Assembly: GCA_002069705.1 (NCBI GenBank)
Contig: MWBV01000006.1
Coordinates: 1 to 32,553, forward strand
DNA length: 32,553 nucleotides
Direction of reading: 5' to 3'
Source of the DNA: Candidatus Diapherotrites archaeon ADurb.Bin253
GTDB lineage: Archaea > Nanobdellota > Nanobdellia > Pacearchaeales > GW2011-AR1
Below the pieces are notes generated by a model. The model saw nothing but the letters and a program-made list of their open reading frames with translations, was not told where the DNA came from and searched no databases. Every line of letters starts with the position of its first letter. The first letter of the stretch is position 1. A program made the position numbers and the translations under genes. Positions 18,128 through 24,902 of this stretch are shown one piece after another.

Positions 18128-18553
18128 TTACTTTTTTGACTTCTTTTTCTTTTTGTAGGTCTTTTTAGCTGCTTTCATTGCAGCTTGGAAAGTAGTATTA
18201 GGGTTCTTCTTTTTCATTGCTTTGTAAGTATCACTTAAATGAACTTGCCATGCGTTTACTTTCTTTCTATCATCATATATTGTTCTGTCTCCAGAATCTT
18301 CTTTTGTTTTTTTAGAATCTTTAGCTTCTTTTTTTGCAATTTCTTCTTCTCTTGCACCCATTTCTTCTCCAAACAAATTAAGTCTTGAAGCAGTAGCAGC
18401 TAGTTTTCTTGCTCTCTCAGCCCTTATTCTCCTTTTTCTTTCATCTCTTGCCTGTTTCAAAGCAATACATACTATAGCAATAAATAGAAGTACTATTAAT
18501 ATAGATAGCAATATTGGAATCAACATGCTTGGTTTGAAAAATAAAAATGCCAT
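18128..18553 (-). CDS. Membrane-anchored protein with a Lys-rich HMG/YABBY-like tail
   Basis: 141 aa. One membrane helix (about residues 8-30, SMLIPILLSILIVLLFIAIV) is followed by a basic helical region (QARDERKRRIRAERARKLAA), an acidic/basic linker, and a C-terminal segment (about 98-141). In that segment WQVHLSDTYKAMKKKNPN and TFQAAMKAAKKTYKKKKK resemble the short HMG-box/YABBY-like motif found in some archaeal and giant-virus proteins. It would place a DNA- or polyanion-binding tail on the membrane. An ATATATAAAAAG-type TATA about 30 bp upstream gives it its own promoter. The family call is tentative and the tail could simply be a Lys-rich cytoplasmic domain. Confidence 0.6.
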   Translation of the reverse strand: MAFLFFKPSMLIPILLSILIVLLFIAIVCIALKQARDERKRRIRAERARKLAATASRLNLFGEEMGAREEEIAKKEAKDSKKTKEDSGDRTIYDDRKKVNAWQVHLSDTYKAMKKKNPNTTFQAAMKAAKKTYKKKKKSKK

Positions 18554-18680
18554 TTTATTACTATAAAATGTTACAAAATGCCTTTTTATATATATTTGTG
18601 ATAAAATTTGCTATTTTTTGTCATTACTGAGAATTAATGATTTTTTAATTATTCATAACTCCTATAGATTATAATAATTC

Positions 18681-19139
18681 TTAAGCTTCTTGAATCCAGA
18701 AATGTATATCTACATTCATAGGATAATTAGGGTCAGGCCACCAAAGCTTTTCTTTGAATTTAGGTGTTTCTAAACTCAAATCCTTAGAAACATTCACAAC
18801 TATCTTTGTCCTATTTATATGATGTTCAAATTCAAAAGAATTCTGGACAGTATAACTCTCATCATGATTAAGAATAATTTCATCTGTTCTTAAATTATCT
18901 GTCAAGTTTCCCTTTTCATCATACATATCAATACTATAAGTATATCTCATCTTTTGATGTTCTAGATTGTGTATTGTAAAAGAATAATTGTAGGTCTTAC
19001 CTAATTCAATAGTAGATGGAAGCTGAGTGTGATTTTCAAAATAAACCTCAGTTAATGGCTCAATACCTAAAGGAATAAATGTAAGCACAACTAAGAATAT
19101 AGCCAGCAATACAATGCCTGCAATGAACACTTTTTTCAT
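18681..19139 (-). CDS. Secreted or membrane-anchored DUF1616-like protein
   Basis: 152 aa. The N-terminal hydrophobic helix (about 4-24) may be a signal peptide or an anchor. The remainder is a beta-sandwich-like domain (LPSTIELGKTYNYSFTIHN.., MRYTYSIDMYDEKGN, NSFEFEHHINRTKIVVNVS) resembling the archaeal DUF1616 family, with possible N-glycosylation sites (NHT, NLT, NRT, NVS). Its start overlaps the stop of the HEPN-like gene by 4 nt (ATGA), so it is translated from the nucleotidyltransferase/HEPN transcript. A surface protein downstream of a toxin-antitoxin-like pair is unexpected and may be a chance operon merger. Confidence 0.65.
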   Translation of the reverse strand: MKKVFIAGIVLLAIFLVVLTFIPLGIEPLTEVYFENHTQLPSTIELGKTYNYSFTIHNLEHQKMRYTYSIDMYDEKGNLTDNLRTDEIILNHDESYTVQNSFEFEHHINRTKIVVNVSKDLSLETPKFKEKLWWPDPNYPMNVDIHFWIQEA

Positions 19140-19558
19140 TTTTTGATTTCTCCTAATAAAATCTTTATTTTCTTCCTTAATAAAGTTATAGAATTTATAA
19201 CCTTTCTAGCATCCTCTATTGAAATTCTCTTTCCATAATAATTTATTGAATTTCTAACAATCCTTACTTTATCAAATTCTTCCCCTAATCTAGGTTCATT
19301 GATAATTTCTTTAAGAAATGCAGTGTAACACTCATGATTGTAAATTTTAAATCCTTTTTTCAAAGCAAGAGCTTCAATTAATTCTCTTAAAGAATCATAA
19401 GCTGTAGGTATGTAAACCAAAGCACTATTTTCATCTATTTCCACAGAGTTAACTATTTTCTCTTTTATACTAGACATTTCTATCAAGGATTTTATTAAAT
19501 TCTCATCTTTTCTTGCATCCTTAACAATTCTTTTATCCCAACATTCTTTCCAGTCCAT
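19136..19558 (-). CDS. HEPN-like protein, partner of the MNT nucleotidyltransferase
   Basis: 140 aa, all helical, with the layout of the HEPN fold (HepT-like). HEPN proteins paired with MNT nucleotidyltransferases are usually RNases neutralised by adenylylation. The active-site helix reads VRNSINYYG: Arg102 and Asn103 match the RN of the canonical RX4-6H motif, but Tyr107 stands where His is expected. The gene overlaps the nucleotidyltransferase stop by 1 nt (TAATG) and the next gene by 4 nt, so all three are translationally coupled. Whether this protein cleaves RNA, or is a non-catalytic partner of the nucleotidyltransferase, cannot be told from sequence. Confidence 0.75.
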   Translation of the reverse strand: MDWKECWDKRIVKDARKDENLIKSLIEMSSIKEKIVNSVEIDENSALVYIPTAYDSLRELIEALALKKGFKIYNHECYTAFLKEIINEPRLGEEFDKVRIVRNSINYYGKRISIEDARKVINSITLLRKKIKILLGEIKK

Positions 19559-20064
19559 TATATTTCTACCTTCCCAGATAAAGAATATCCATTTAATATA
19601 TTATTTTTAAGTTCTTTAGGTATTTTACTTAAATTATCAAACCAGAATACTTGAATTTTCCTTTTTAATTTTTTTTCATAATCTTCTAAAGATATATTCT
19701 TTTTAGAAGAGATTATAGCAATATCTATATCTGACTCTGGAGTAACTTCTGCCTTTGATAAAGAGCCAAAAAGAATAATTGTAGGATTTACAGTTTTATT
19801 TTCAATATACTCCACAACTTCCTTTAATCTATCCATCCAATATATCTTTGATAATCCTATAAACACTTTATTTTCTTTGTTTGCAAAGAAAAACAAATAA
19901 TTTCTATCTTCTTGCCTTTTCAGAAGTCCTTCTTTATAATATTCCATTAATATTTTGGATGCTGTTGGAGGTGAAACTTTTATTATCTTTGCATACTCTC
20001 TCACACTTATTCTTCTATAACAATCCTCAAAGAAAGGAGTTAAGTTGTTAATTATTTCTAACAT
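19558..20064 (-). CDS. wHTH-MNT nucleotidyltransferase (antitoxin-like)
   Basis: 168 aa. The N-terminal winged helix-turn-helix (about 15-65: SVREYAKIIKVSPPTASKIL, then a basic wing KRQEDRNYLFF) is fused to a minimal nucleotidyltransferase domain (about 85-168). The NTase motif LFGSLSKAEVTPESDIDIAI gives G100-S101 and D112/D114. In MntA/HepT systems such enzymes AMPylate the HEPN toxin. The fused wHTH suggests that this one also represses its own operon. A perfect inverted repeat lies between its TATA box and the ATG, exactly where an autorepressor would bind. Confidence 0.82.
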   Translation of the reverse strand: MLEIINNLTPFFEDCYRRISVREYAKIIKVSPPTASKILMEYYKEGLLKRQEDRNYLFFFANKENKVFIGLSKIYWMDRLKEVVEYIENKTVNPTIILFGSLSKAEVTPESDIDIAIISSKKNISLEDYEKKLKRKIQVFWFDNLSKIPKELKNNILNGYSLSGKVEI

Positions 20065-20096
20065 ATGTTAAATTATCTTAACATTTATTTAAATAT
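20065..20096 (-). promoter_or_regulatory. Promoter and operator-like inverted repeat of the MNT/HEPN operon
   Basis: ATGTTAA-ATTATC-TTAACAT (20065-20084) is a perfect 7-bp inverted repeat immediately upstream of the ATG at 20064. A TATA box (ATTTAAAT, about 20086-20096) lies just upstream of it, so the transcript should be nearly leaderless. A repressor on the repeat would block initiation. Confidence 0.6.
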
Positions 20097-20104
20097 GTTT
20101 CTGT

Positions 20105-20524
20105 TTATCCTTTAGGAAAAACTCTCTTATCAAAGAAAACATGTGGATAACCCATTTTATTGATTTCTCCAATCATTATATCTCCTTTGTTAGCTGTCTC
20201 TCCACCTAAATTTAATACAACATCTCTTCCACAATTATCTTTTCCAATATAAAGGTAAGCAATTCTCGAGATTTCATCTAACCAAACCTCTCCACTACCG
20301 TATTTTCTTGTACCTCTTATTGTTCTTATTGAATCAGGAAGCTCGTATTTTCTCTTTTTTTTCAGCACATCCATAACTGTAAGCATTCCTTTACATTTTT
20401 GAGCATGCGGAACTAAATCTATACATGCACAATATCCTTTTTCTTTTCTATTTGGATACAATTCTTTGTATTCCTTTAAATCTGCATTAAGTATTCTTCC
20501 AAGGTTTTTTCCATTTATTTCCAT
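20105..20524 (-). CDS. Unknown small protein with conserved-looking Cys/His
   Basis: 139 aa, no signal peptide or membrane helix. It contains CACIDLVPHAQKC near residues 32-44, a possible metal-binding cluster, and a basic strand region (KKKRKYELPDSIRTIRGTRKYG). The tail is NKMGYPHVFFDKRVFPKG. It lies 59 nt downstream of the 167-aa gene on the same strand and may be co-transcribed with it, although an A+T-rich region in front could be a separate promoter. I do not recognise the family. Confidence 0.55.
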   Translation of the reverse strand: MEINGKNLGRILNADLKEYKELYPNRKEKGYCACIDLVPHAQKCKGMLTVMDVLKKKRKYELPDSIRTIRGTRKYGSGEVWLDEISRIAYLYIGKDNCGRDVVLNLGGETANKGDIMIGEINKMGYPHVFFDKRVFPKG

Positions 20525-20583
20525 TTTAATTTTTAGAATCTGTATAATTAACAGAATTGTAAATACTGTTTCTTGAATTCATT

Positions 20584-21087
20584 TTACAAGCTTTTAAGCA
20601 TTGCTTTAAAGAGTTCAATATTGTTTATTGTATTCATTCTTTCTTTCCCACCATTTACAGCCAATTCATTATAGCATTGATATAAACAAGTTGAGAAATA
20701 TATTTCATCTATTGCTTTTCTTGAGTTCTTTGAACCTATTTTCTTGCCTTTTCCAATTATTTTTTCTGCACACTTAGGAATATACATTTTTACAAATTCA
20801 TCATTTGCAAGTATTCTTGTTTTAAAATCAGGATATTCTTTGCATTCAAGAGCAAAATTAACAAGCTTTGAAGCATTTTTAGCATATTTAGCTGGAACTC
20901 TTATTGTCCTTGAATCATCTGATCTTAAAGTGTATTTAACATTGCCTAATCCATCTAATTCTCCTAAAATTTTCTTGTAAAACTCTTCTCTATTATTTCT
21001 ATTAGAGTGTCCAGAATAATTTCCATTTACTTCTCCACACTCGTGTACATGTACATTCCCTTCTAAGCTATTAAATGTGTTCACCAT
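20584..21087 (-). CDS. Unknown protein, first gene after a shared promoter element
   Basis: 167 aa, soluble, Asn and Lys rich. The N-terminus holds HVHECGEVNGNYSGHSNRNN, and a central segment reads RTIRVPAKYAKNASKLVNFAL. Several Cys are scattered (ALECKEYPDF, YIPKCAEKI, STCLYQCYNEL). A clean TATA box CTTTATAAAC (21108-21117) sits 21-30 bp before the ATG, and the 20-bp element at 21131-21150 lies just upstream. The 139-aa gene follows. No family is recognised, and no function is inferred. Confidence 0.55.
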   Translation of the reverse strand: MVNTFNSLEGNVHVHECGEVNGNYSGHSNRNNREEFYKKILGELDGLGNVKYTLRSDDSRTIRVPAKYAKNASKLVNFALECKEYPDFKTRILANDEFVKMYIPKCAEKIIGKGKKIGSKNSRKAIDEIYFSTCLYQCYNELAVNGGKERMNTINNIELFKAMLKSL

Positions 21088-21130
21088 GATATCAAGACAG
21101 AATAATTGTTTATAAAGTTTTCTATATTAT

Positions 21131-21150
21131 AACCACTATATAGTTACACA
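21131..21150. promoter_or_regulatory. Copy 1 of the 20-bp shared element
   Basis: AACCACTATATAGTTACACA matches the consensus AACTACTATATAATTACACT at 17 of 20 positions. It lies between divergent genes: 13 bp upstream of the TATA of the 167-aa gene (minus) and about 70 bp upstream of the 181-aa gene (plus). Confidence 0.6.
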
Positions 21151-21221
21151 ATTTATGATAATGTTTTGAAATATAGTCCTTTAAACAAGAATCTTTATAT
21201 CTTTTCAATTTATATGATTTT

Positions 21222-21767
21222 ATGATAGATTATACTCATGGAAAAAGAGTGATGCACATTGATACAAGTCATAAGCTGTATGAAAAACATGTAACTGGAA
21301 TAGCCTATAAGATTGTTAAAACAAAAGAACATCGAGGGACAGCATTAAGTCCAAAATTAAAAAAAGAATTGGAAAAGAAGTTAGATGCAAATTATGACAG
21401 GGCAAGAATTTATGCAATAGTTATATACTTTTTAATTAAAGATAAATTGAATCTTTTTGATGATCTAATTATATGTAATGATGAAGATTTTCAGTCAGTT
21501 AAAGAATACTTATACTTATTATTTCAAGGAGATAGTGATTATCTTAAAAAGAATGTGAAAAGCATATCTGAACTAAGGGTGGAAACAGGAGATAAAAATC
21601 TTAGATCTTATGCAGATGACATTGCTTATTCTTACATGAAAAGAGCATTAAGGTCAATAGCTAGAAGACAAAAAGGAATTCCACTTAATGTCCTTAAAAT
21701 AACTTTTGATATGTTTAAGGAAAAGTGGATGGAAATTGAAAGAAAAATAAAAGCAGGTGGAGAGTGA
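21222..21767 (+). CDS. Unknown protein, possibly RNase H-fold
   Basis: 181 aa, basic. The first strand (VMHIDTSHKLYEKHVTGIAYKI) puts an Asp in the place of the first acidic residue of RNase H-like folds, and LFDDLIICNDEDF at about 85-97 could supply another. The C-terminal half is helical and Lys/Arg rich (MKRALRSIARRQKGI). The similarity to DUF3800/RNase H-like nucleases is only in pattern, so this is a weak call. A TTTATAT TATA about 28 bp upstream gives a near-leaderless mRNA. It is one of the few plus-strand genes in this part and is divergent from the 167-aa gene across shared element copy 1. Confidence 0.5.
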   Translation: MIDYTHGKRVMHIDTSHKLYEKHVTGIAYKIVKTKEHRGTALSPKLKKELEKKLDANYDRARIYAIVIYFLIKDKLNLFDDLIICNDEDFQSVKEYLYLLFQGDSDYLKKNVKSISELRVETGDKNLRSYADDIAYSYMKRALRSIARRQKGIPLNVLKITFDMFKEKWMEIERKIKAGGE

Positions 21768-21903
21768 ATTATCCAAACCATTTATCAGCTTTCGCCTTGG
21801 ATACTTTACATACATAAAGATTTTACAGGGTCAGTCCACCTAATTTATATAAGAGTATGCTTTTTATAAGCTTTTCCATTTATTATTTTAGAACCTACAC
21901 AAT

Positions 21904-22302
21904 TTATAGATATTTCCACACTCTTTCTAAATCATCTTTACTTTTAGATTTGTCATCATCTTGTAAAAGATTAAGGTATGTGTTTATTTCTTTTTCTATA
22001 CTATCAAGTTGTTCATAGTTCTTAGTTAATTCAAATCTCCCAATTAAAATATAAATCAAATCTTTGTCTTTTGAAAGTCTGTATTTACTATATCTATAAT
22101 TTGTATCTGAAATATCTTTTTTTAAGAATTTATACATATCTTTGAAAACACGGTCTTCATCTAACATTTTCATTAAAACACTTTTTTTATTTTTAGCTGA
22201 TTCTGCAAGCGAAAAGAAATGCCTTACATGAGCCAGAGTCCCTTCTGGCAATTTGATTTTCTTTCCAGGATTTGAAGATAAATTATATTCAATTGTTTTC
22301 AT
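21904..22302 (-). CDS. Family B small soluble protein, copy 3 (last gene of the ten-gene operon)
   Basis: 132 aa. It starts MKTIEYNLSSNPGKKIKLPE, matching the openings of the other two family B members (MKTVEYKLKTLPGKSIKLPE and METLKYKSLSFPRKIIDLPK). A second shared block is DLIYILIGRFE near residue 80 (DLFYILVGMRE and DHIYVRLGEYY in the others). The N-terminal block looks like two beta strands around a PGK turn; the rest is helical. It has no signal peptide or membrane helix. It follows the 106-aa gene by 1 nt. Its distance from the other two copies, behind three unique genes, suggests an older duplication. Function unknown. Confidence 0.65.
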   Translation of the reverse strand: MKTIEYNLSSNPGKKIKLPEGTLAHVRHFFSLAESAKNKKSVLMKMLDEDRVFKDMYKFLKKDISDTNYRYSKYRLSKDKDLIYILIGRFELTKNYEQLDSIEKEINTYLNLLQDDDKSKSKDDLERVWKYL

Positions 22303-22303
22303 T

Positions 22304-22624
22304 TTAATTATATTCTCTTCTAGTTAATTCTTTAATATATTCTATAATCTGTTCTCTTAAAGGGTGTTCTCTCTCAATAAAAACAGCTCCAATAGGATTA
22401 TTGAATCTATCTACATCTCTTCTAGATAAAACTACTGCATATGGGATAGAATTTTGTTTTAATTGACGTGTTAAAAAAATCCTATATCCTTCTCCAGAAT
22501 ATGCTTTTAATCTACACTCTTTATTTAAATATTCTTTAATCTTATTGTAGAATTTGCTCTTATCAAATATTATTTCATCTTCAAATCTGTTTGACATTTT
22601 TCCTGTTAAATCTTTCTTTGCCAT
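22304..22624 (-). CDS. Small basic protein, unknown (ten-gene operon)
   Basis: 106 aa, soluble, mixed alpha/beta, with a charged N-terminus (MAKKDLTGKMSNRFEDEI) and a C-terminal helix (LREQIIEYIKELTRREYN). The middle has strand-like segments (YRIFLTRQ, PYAVVLSRRDVDRF, IGAVFIEREH) rich in Arg. It follows the 143-aa gene after 6 nt and is followed by family B copy 3 after 1 nt. I do not recognise it. A nucleic-acid-binding role is possible from charge alone but is not supported by a motif. Confidence 0.6.
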   Translation of the reverse strand: MAKKDLTGKMSNRFEDEIIFDKSKFYNKIKEYLNKECRLKAYSGEGYRIFLTRQLKQNSIPYAVVLSRRDVDRFNNPIGAVFIEREHPLREQIIEYIKELTRREYN

Positions 22625-22630
22625 ATTATT

Positions 22631-23062
22631 TTAAATAAGTTCTTTTTTAGTTAAATAATCTTCAAGTAGTTTTGATGTTTTTAGACCGTAATTTCTGATT
22701 CCTCTCCCTTCTTTTTGATTATGCCTATATAATCTTACTAAATGGATGTCTCTAATATCGTCTCTATAAATAATTTTGTCTAAAACAAGTCCTTTCTTGA
22801 ACAGTATATGATTAACCTCCATAGCAGCATTACACATTCTAGAGATTGTATTTTTGTTTCCTTTATCAAGATTTTTTAAGAGTTCAAAATCAACTTTCTC
22901 ATTTAATTCCCCTTCTTTTGAAGAATATCCTTCAAGACCTTCTCTTAAATACTCTCCAAGCTTATCATAATTAATCAATTCATTATGGTAATTGACTTTA
23001 AGGAAATTGACCTGCCTTGCAACAATCTCATTTTTTACTCTATCTGTTAATTCTTTTGCCAT
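22631..23062 (-). CDS. Small helical protein, unknown (ten-gene operon)
   Basis: 143 aa, soluble, basic, mostly helical. It starts MAKELTDRVKNEIVARQ, much like the next gene's MAKKDLTGKMSN. A segment RMCNAAMEVNHILFKKG holds its only Cys. The C-terminal third is Arg/His rich (RDDIRDIHLVRLYRHNQKEGRG). It follows the 97-aa gene by 1 nt. No family recognised. Confidence 0.6.
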   Translation of the reverse strand: MAKELTDRVKNEIVARQVNFLKVNYHNELINYDKLGEYLREGLEGYSSKEGELNEKVDFELLKNLDKGNKNTISRMCNAAMEVNHILFKKGLVLDKIIYRDDIRDIHLVRLYRHNQKEGRGIRNYGLKTSKLLEDYLTKKELI

Positions 23063-23063
23063 A

Positions 23064-23357
23064 TTACATAAGTTCTAGATAAGATATTTTATGTATTAAT
23101 GGAAGCATTTTATGTCCTTCAATTGCTTCTCTCAAACCTAATTGATTATTAATACTGGATATTCCTGGAGTTGCTTCAGTATATAATAATATTGGTGTTC
23201 CATGTTCACTTTCAACTATTCCTTTGTAATAAACCATCTGAGTGTATGTTTCATTATCTGGTAAAGGATGTTTATCTGGTCCTATAGAAGTGTTTAATGT
23301 TAATTCAATTCTCTGTCCTAGCTTTAAATCCAAAGCTTCAAATTCTTCTAGTTTCAT
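23064..23357 (-). CDS. Small beta-rich protein, unknown (ten-gene operon)
   Basis: 97 aa, soluble. LKLGQRIELTLNTSIGPDKH and a later strand TPILLYTEATPGISS suggest a compact beta fold. The opening layout (LDLKLGQRIELTLN) loosely resembles that of the 125-aa protein encoded at 31069 (IKPLDEIELNSYSL), and both continue with a strand containing TE and Pro. The resemblance is too weak to call homology. It starts 2 nt after family A copy 3. Confidence 0.6.
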   Translation of the reverse strand: MKLEEFEALDLKLGQRIELTLNTSIGPDKHPLPDNETYTQMVYYKGIVESEHGTPILLYTEATPGISSINNQLGLREAIEGHKMLPLIHKISYLELM

Positions 23358-23359
23358 TT

Positions 23360-23617
23360 TTACTCCTGAACTTCTTTTTCTAGGTTATTCTTTTTAGTAT
23401 CTTCTTTTATTTTTGCTTCTTCAAGAGCCTTTCTAATTTCTCTAGCTCCCACATAAATATTTCCTGATGCTATAGCTCCAAGTGTTACATATGATGCTAT
23501 AGCTCCTTTTTTAGTGAGTGCTTTATTGTGGTTTGTGTTATATGCACAATATGTAATACCACCTAATGCTACAACTCCTAATGAACCCAATATAAGATAG
23601 TCCTTTATTTTTTTCAT
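23360..23617 (-). CDS. Family A small two-helix membrane protein, copy 3
   Basis: 85 aa. A short basic N-terminus leads into a first membrane helix (DYLILGSLGVVALGGITYCA), a short loop (YNTNHNKALTKKG), a second hydrophobic segment (IASYVTLGAIASGNIYVG) and a charged helical tail ending KKNNLEKEVQE. Copies at 23981-24250 and 24253-24525 share DYIVMGSLGI, ALGG, TK.G and the KKNNLEKE(I/V)Q tail. The three are closest in the first helix and the last ten residues, which suggests that both parts matter. It follows a family B gene by 1 nt. Confidence 0.7.
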   Translation of the reverse strand: MKKIKDYLILGSLGVVALGGITYCAYNTNHNKALTKKGAIASYVTLGAIASGNIYVGAREIRKALEEAKIKEDTKKNNLEKEVQE

Positions 23618-23618
23618 T

Positions 23619-23978
23619 TTAACTTAATTTATCTAAATAATTTTGAAGATTTCTGTAAATCATATTCTTCTTTATATGAAATATACTTCTTTTTGTTTTA
23701 TCTATTTCTCTCATTCCAACAAGAATATAGAACAAGTCAGTTGCTTTTTGTTTTTTTGGACTTTCTGGAAGAGATTCAAAAAATCTAAATCCATTACTAT
23801 ACATCCTGCTATCAAAATTATAATCATAAGGTTCTCTATCAAGAGTAGGTATAACTTCATTAATTTTTTTCAGTTTTTCTAAATCTTGAATTAAATTTTC
23901 TGCTTTCTCAAAATATTCTTCTGGAAGTTTGATACTCTTACCTGGAAGAGTCTTTAATTTGTATTCAACTGTTTTCAT
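23619..23978 (-). CDS. Family B small soluble protein, copy 2
   Basis: 119 aa. It opens MKTVEYKLKTLPGKSIKLPE, is helical in the middle, and carries ESPKKQKATDLFYILVGMRE, which aligns with AESPRKKAFIDHIYVRLGEYY in copy 1. It ends NLQNYLDKLS. No membrane helix or signal peptide. Neighbours on both sides are family A membrane proteins with 1-2 nt gaps, so an A-B pairing appears twice in the operon and suggests that A and B proteins work together. Confidence 0.7.
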   Translation of the reverse strand: MKTVEYKLKTLPGKSIKLPEEYFEKAENLIQDLEKLKKINEVIPTLDREPYDYNFDSRMYSNGFRFFESLPESPKKQKATDLFYILVGMREIDKTKRSIFHIKKNMIYRNLQNYLDKLS

Positions 23979-23980
23979 TT

Positions 23981-24250
23981 TTAATCTTGAATTTCTTTTT
24001 CTAGGTTATTCTTTTTAGTGTCTTTTTTTGGTTTTGTTGCTCCAAAAATATCTTCGGCTGCAGTAACTCTCCAATAACAAGCTCCCAATATTGCAGCTCC
24101 AATTGCCACACCCCCAACTTCAATTCCTGTTTTAGTAATTTTTTTATTGTAAATTGTATCGTATAAAGCATATCCAGCTCCACCTAATGCTGCAATTCCT
24201 AATGAACCCATTACAATATAATCTGCTATTTTTCTATTTATTTTTTTCAT
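23981..24250 (-). CDS. Family A small two-helix membrane protein, copy 2
   Basis: 89 aa. Helix 1 is DYIVMGSLGIAALGGAGYAL, then a loop with KKITKTG, helix 2 (VGGVAIGAAILGACYW), and the conserved tail DTKKNNLEKEIQD. It is adjacent to copy 1, 2 nt away, a likely tandem duplicate that has diverged most in helix 2. See copy 3 for the family pattern. Confidence 0.7.
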   Translation of the reverse strand: MKKINRKIADYIVMGSLGIAALGGAGYALYDTIYNKKITKTGIEVGGVAIGAAILGACYWRVTAAEDIFGATKPKKDTKKNNLEKEIQD

Positions 24251-24252
24251 TT

Positions 24253-24525
24253 TTACTCCTGAATTTCTTTTTCTAGATTATTCTTTTGAATATCTTCTTT
24301 TAGTTTTGTTGTTTCTTTAAGAGATTCTTCAATTAATTTAGACCCTCTATAACAAATTCCTAATGCTGTAGCTCCAAGTGCTACATAAGCTGCTGAACTT
24401 CCTTCTTTAGTAATCGTTTTATTGTGAATTGTGTTATATGCACAATATGTAATACCTCCTAACGCTACAATTCCTAGCGAACCCATTACAATATAATCTG
24501 ATATATTTTTCTTTATTTTTTTCAT
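24253..24525 (-). CDS. Family A small two-helix membrane protein, copy 1
   Basis: 90 aa. Helix 1 is DYIVMGSLGIVALGGITYCA, the loop is YNTIHNKTITKEG, helix 2 is AAYVALGATALGICY, and the charged tail ends KNNLEKEIQE. It is nearer to copy 3 in its helices (ALGGITYCAYNT is identical) than to its direct neighbour copy 2, so the duplications did not simply spread outward. It follows family B copy 1 by 1 nt. Confidence 0.7.
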   Translation of the reverse strand: MKKIKKNISDYIVMGSLGIVALGGITYCAYNTIHNKTITKEGSSAAYVALGATALGICYRGSKLIEESLKETTKLKEDIQKNNLEKEIQE

Positions 24526-24526
24526 T

Positions 24527-24901
24527 TTAATTAAATCCGTTATTATATAGTCTTAAACTTAATAAATCAATTTCTTGCACGAGTTTAGGATATTTTTCTG
24601 TTATCCTTTTTCCAGAAGAATAATATTCACCAAGTCTAACATAAATATGGTCTATGAATGCCTTTTTTCTAGGACTTTCTGCTTTTGCAGACATAATATA
24701 ATTTGCTCTTCTCAAAAGAGAACTCCCATTTTCTGCAATATGCCTAAGAGCATCATGTTCATTGATTCTTTCAATTAAATCCTCTTTACTATTTGATTTT
24801 TTTATTTTTTCAATAAAATCATTTCCTACTTCAACAGCTTCTTTTGGAAGGTCGATAATCTTTCTTGGAAATGATAGTGATTTGTATTTTAAAGTTTCCA
24901 T
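24527..24901 (-). CDS. Family B small soluble protein, copy 1
   Basis: 124 aa. The N-terminus METLKYKSLSFPRKIIDLPK is a diverged form of the family opening, and AESPRKKAFIDHIYVRLGEYY is the second conserved block. The rest is helical and charged. It follows the 131-aa gene by 1 nt and precedes family A copy 1 by 1 nt. Confidence 0.7.
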   Translation of the reverse strand: METLKYKSLSFPRKIIDLPKEAVEVGNDFIEKIKKSNSKEDLIERINEHDALRHIAENGSSLLRRANYIMSAKAESPRKKAFIDHIYVRLGEYYSSGKRITEKYPKLVQEIDLLSLRLYNNGFN

Positions 24902-24902
24902 T

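Noticed and set aside
21768-21903. Possible short minus-strand ORF or pseudogene downstream of the ten-gene operon
   Set aside because: Only 18 codons from an ATG, then a stop; weak coding look and no similarity to anything in the window.
24001-24183. 60-codon minus-strand frame overlapping family A copy 2
   Set aside because: It is another frame of the same DNA; the family A frame is supported by two paralogues.
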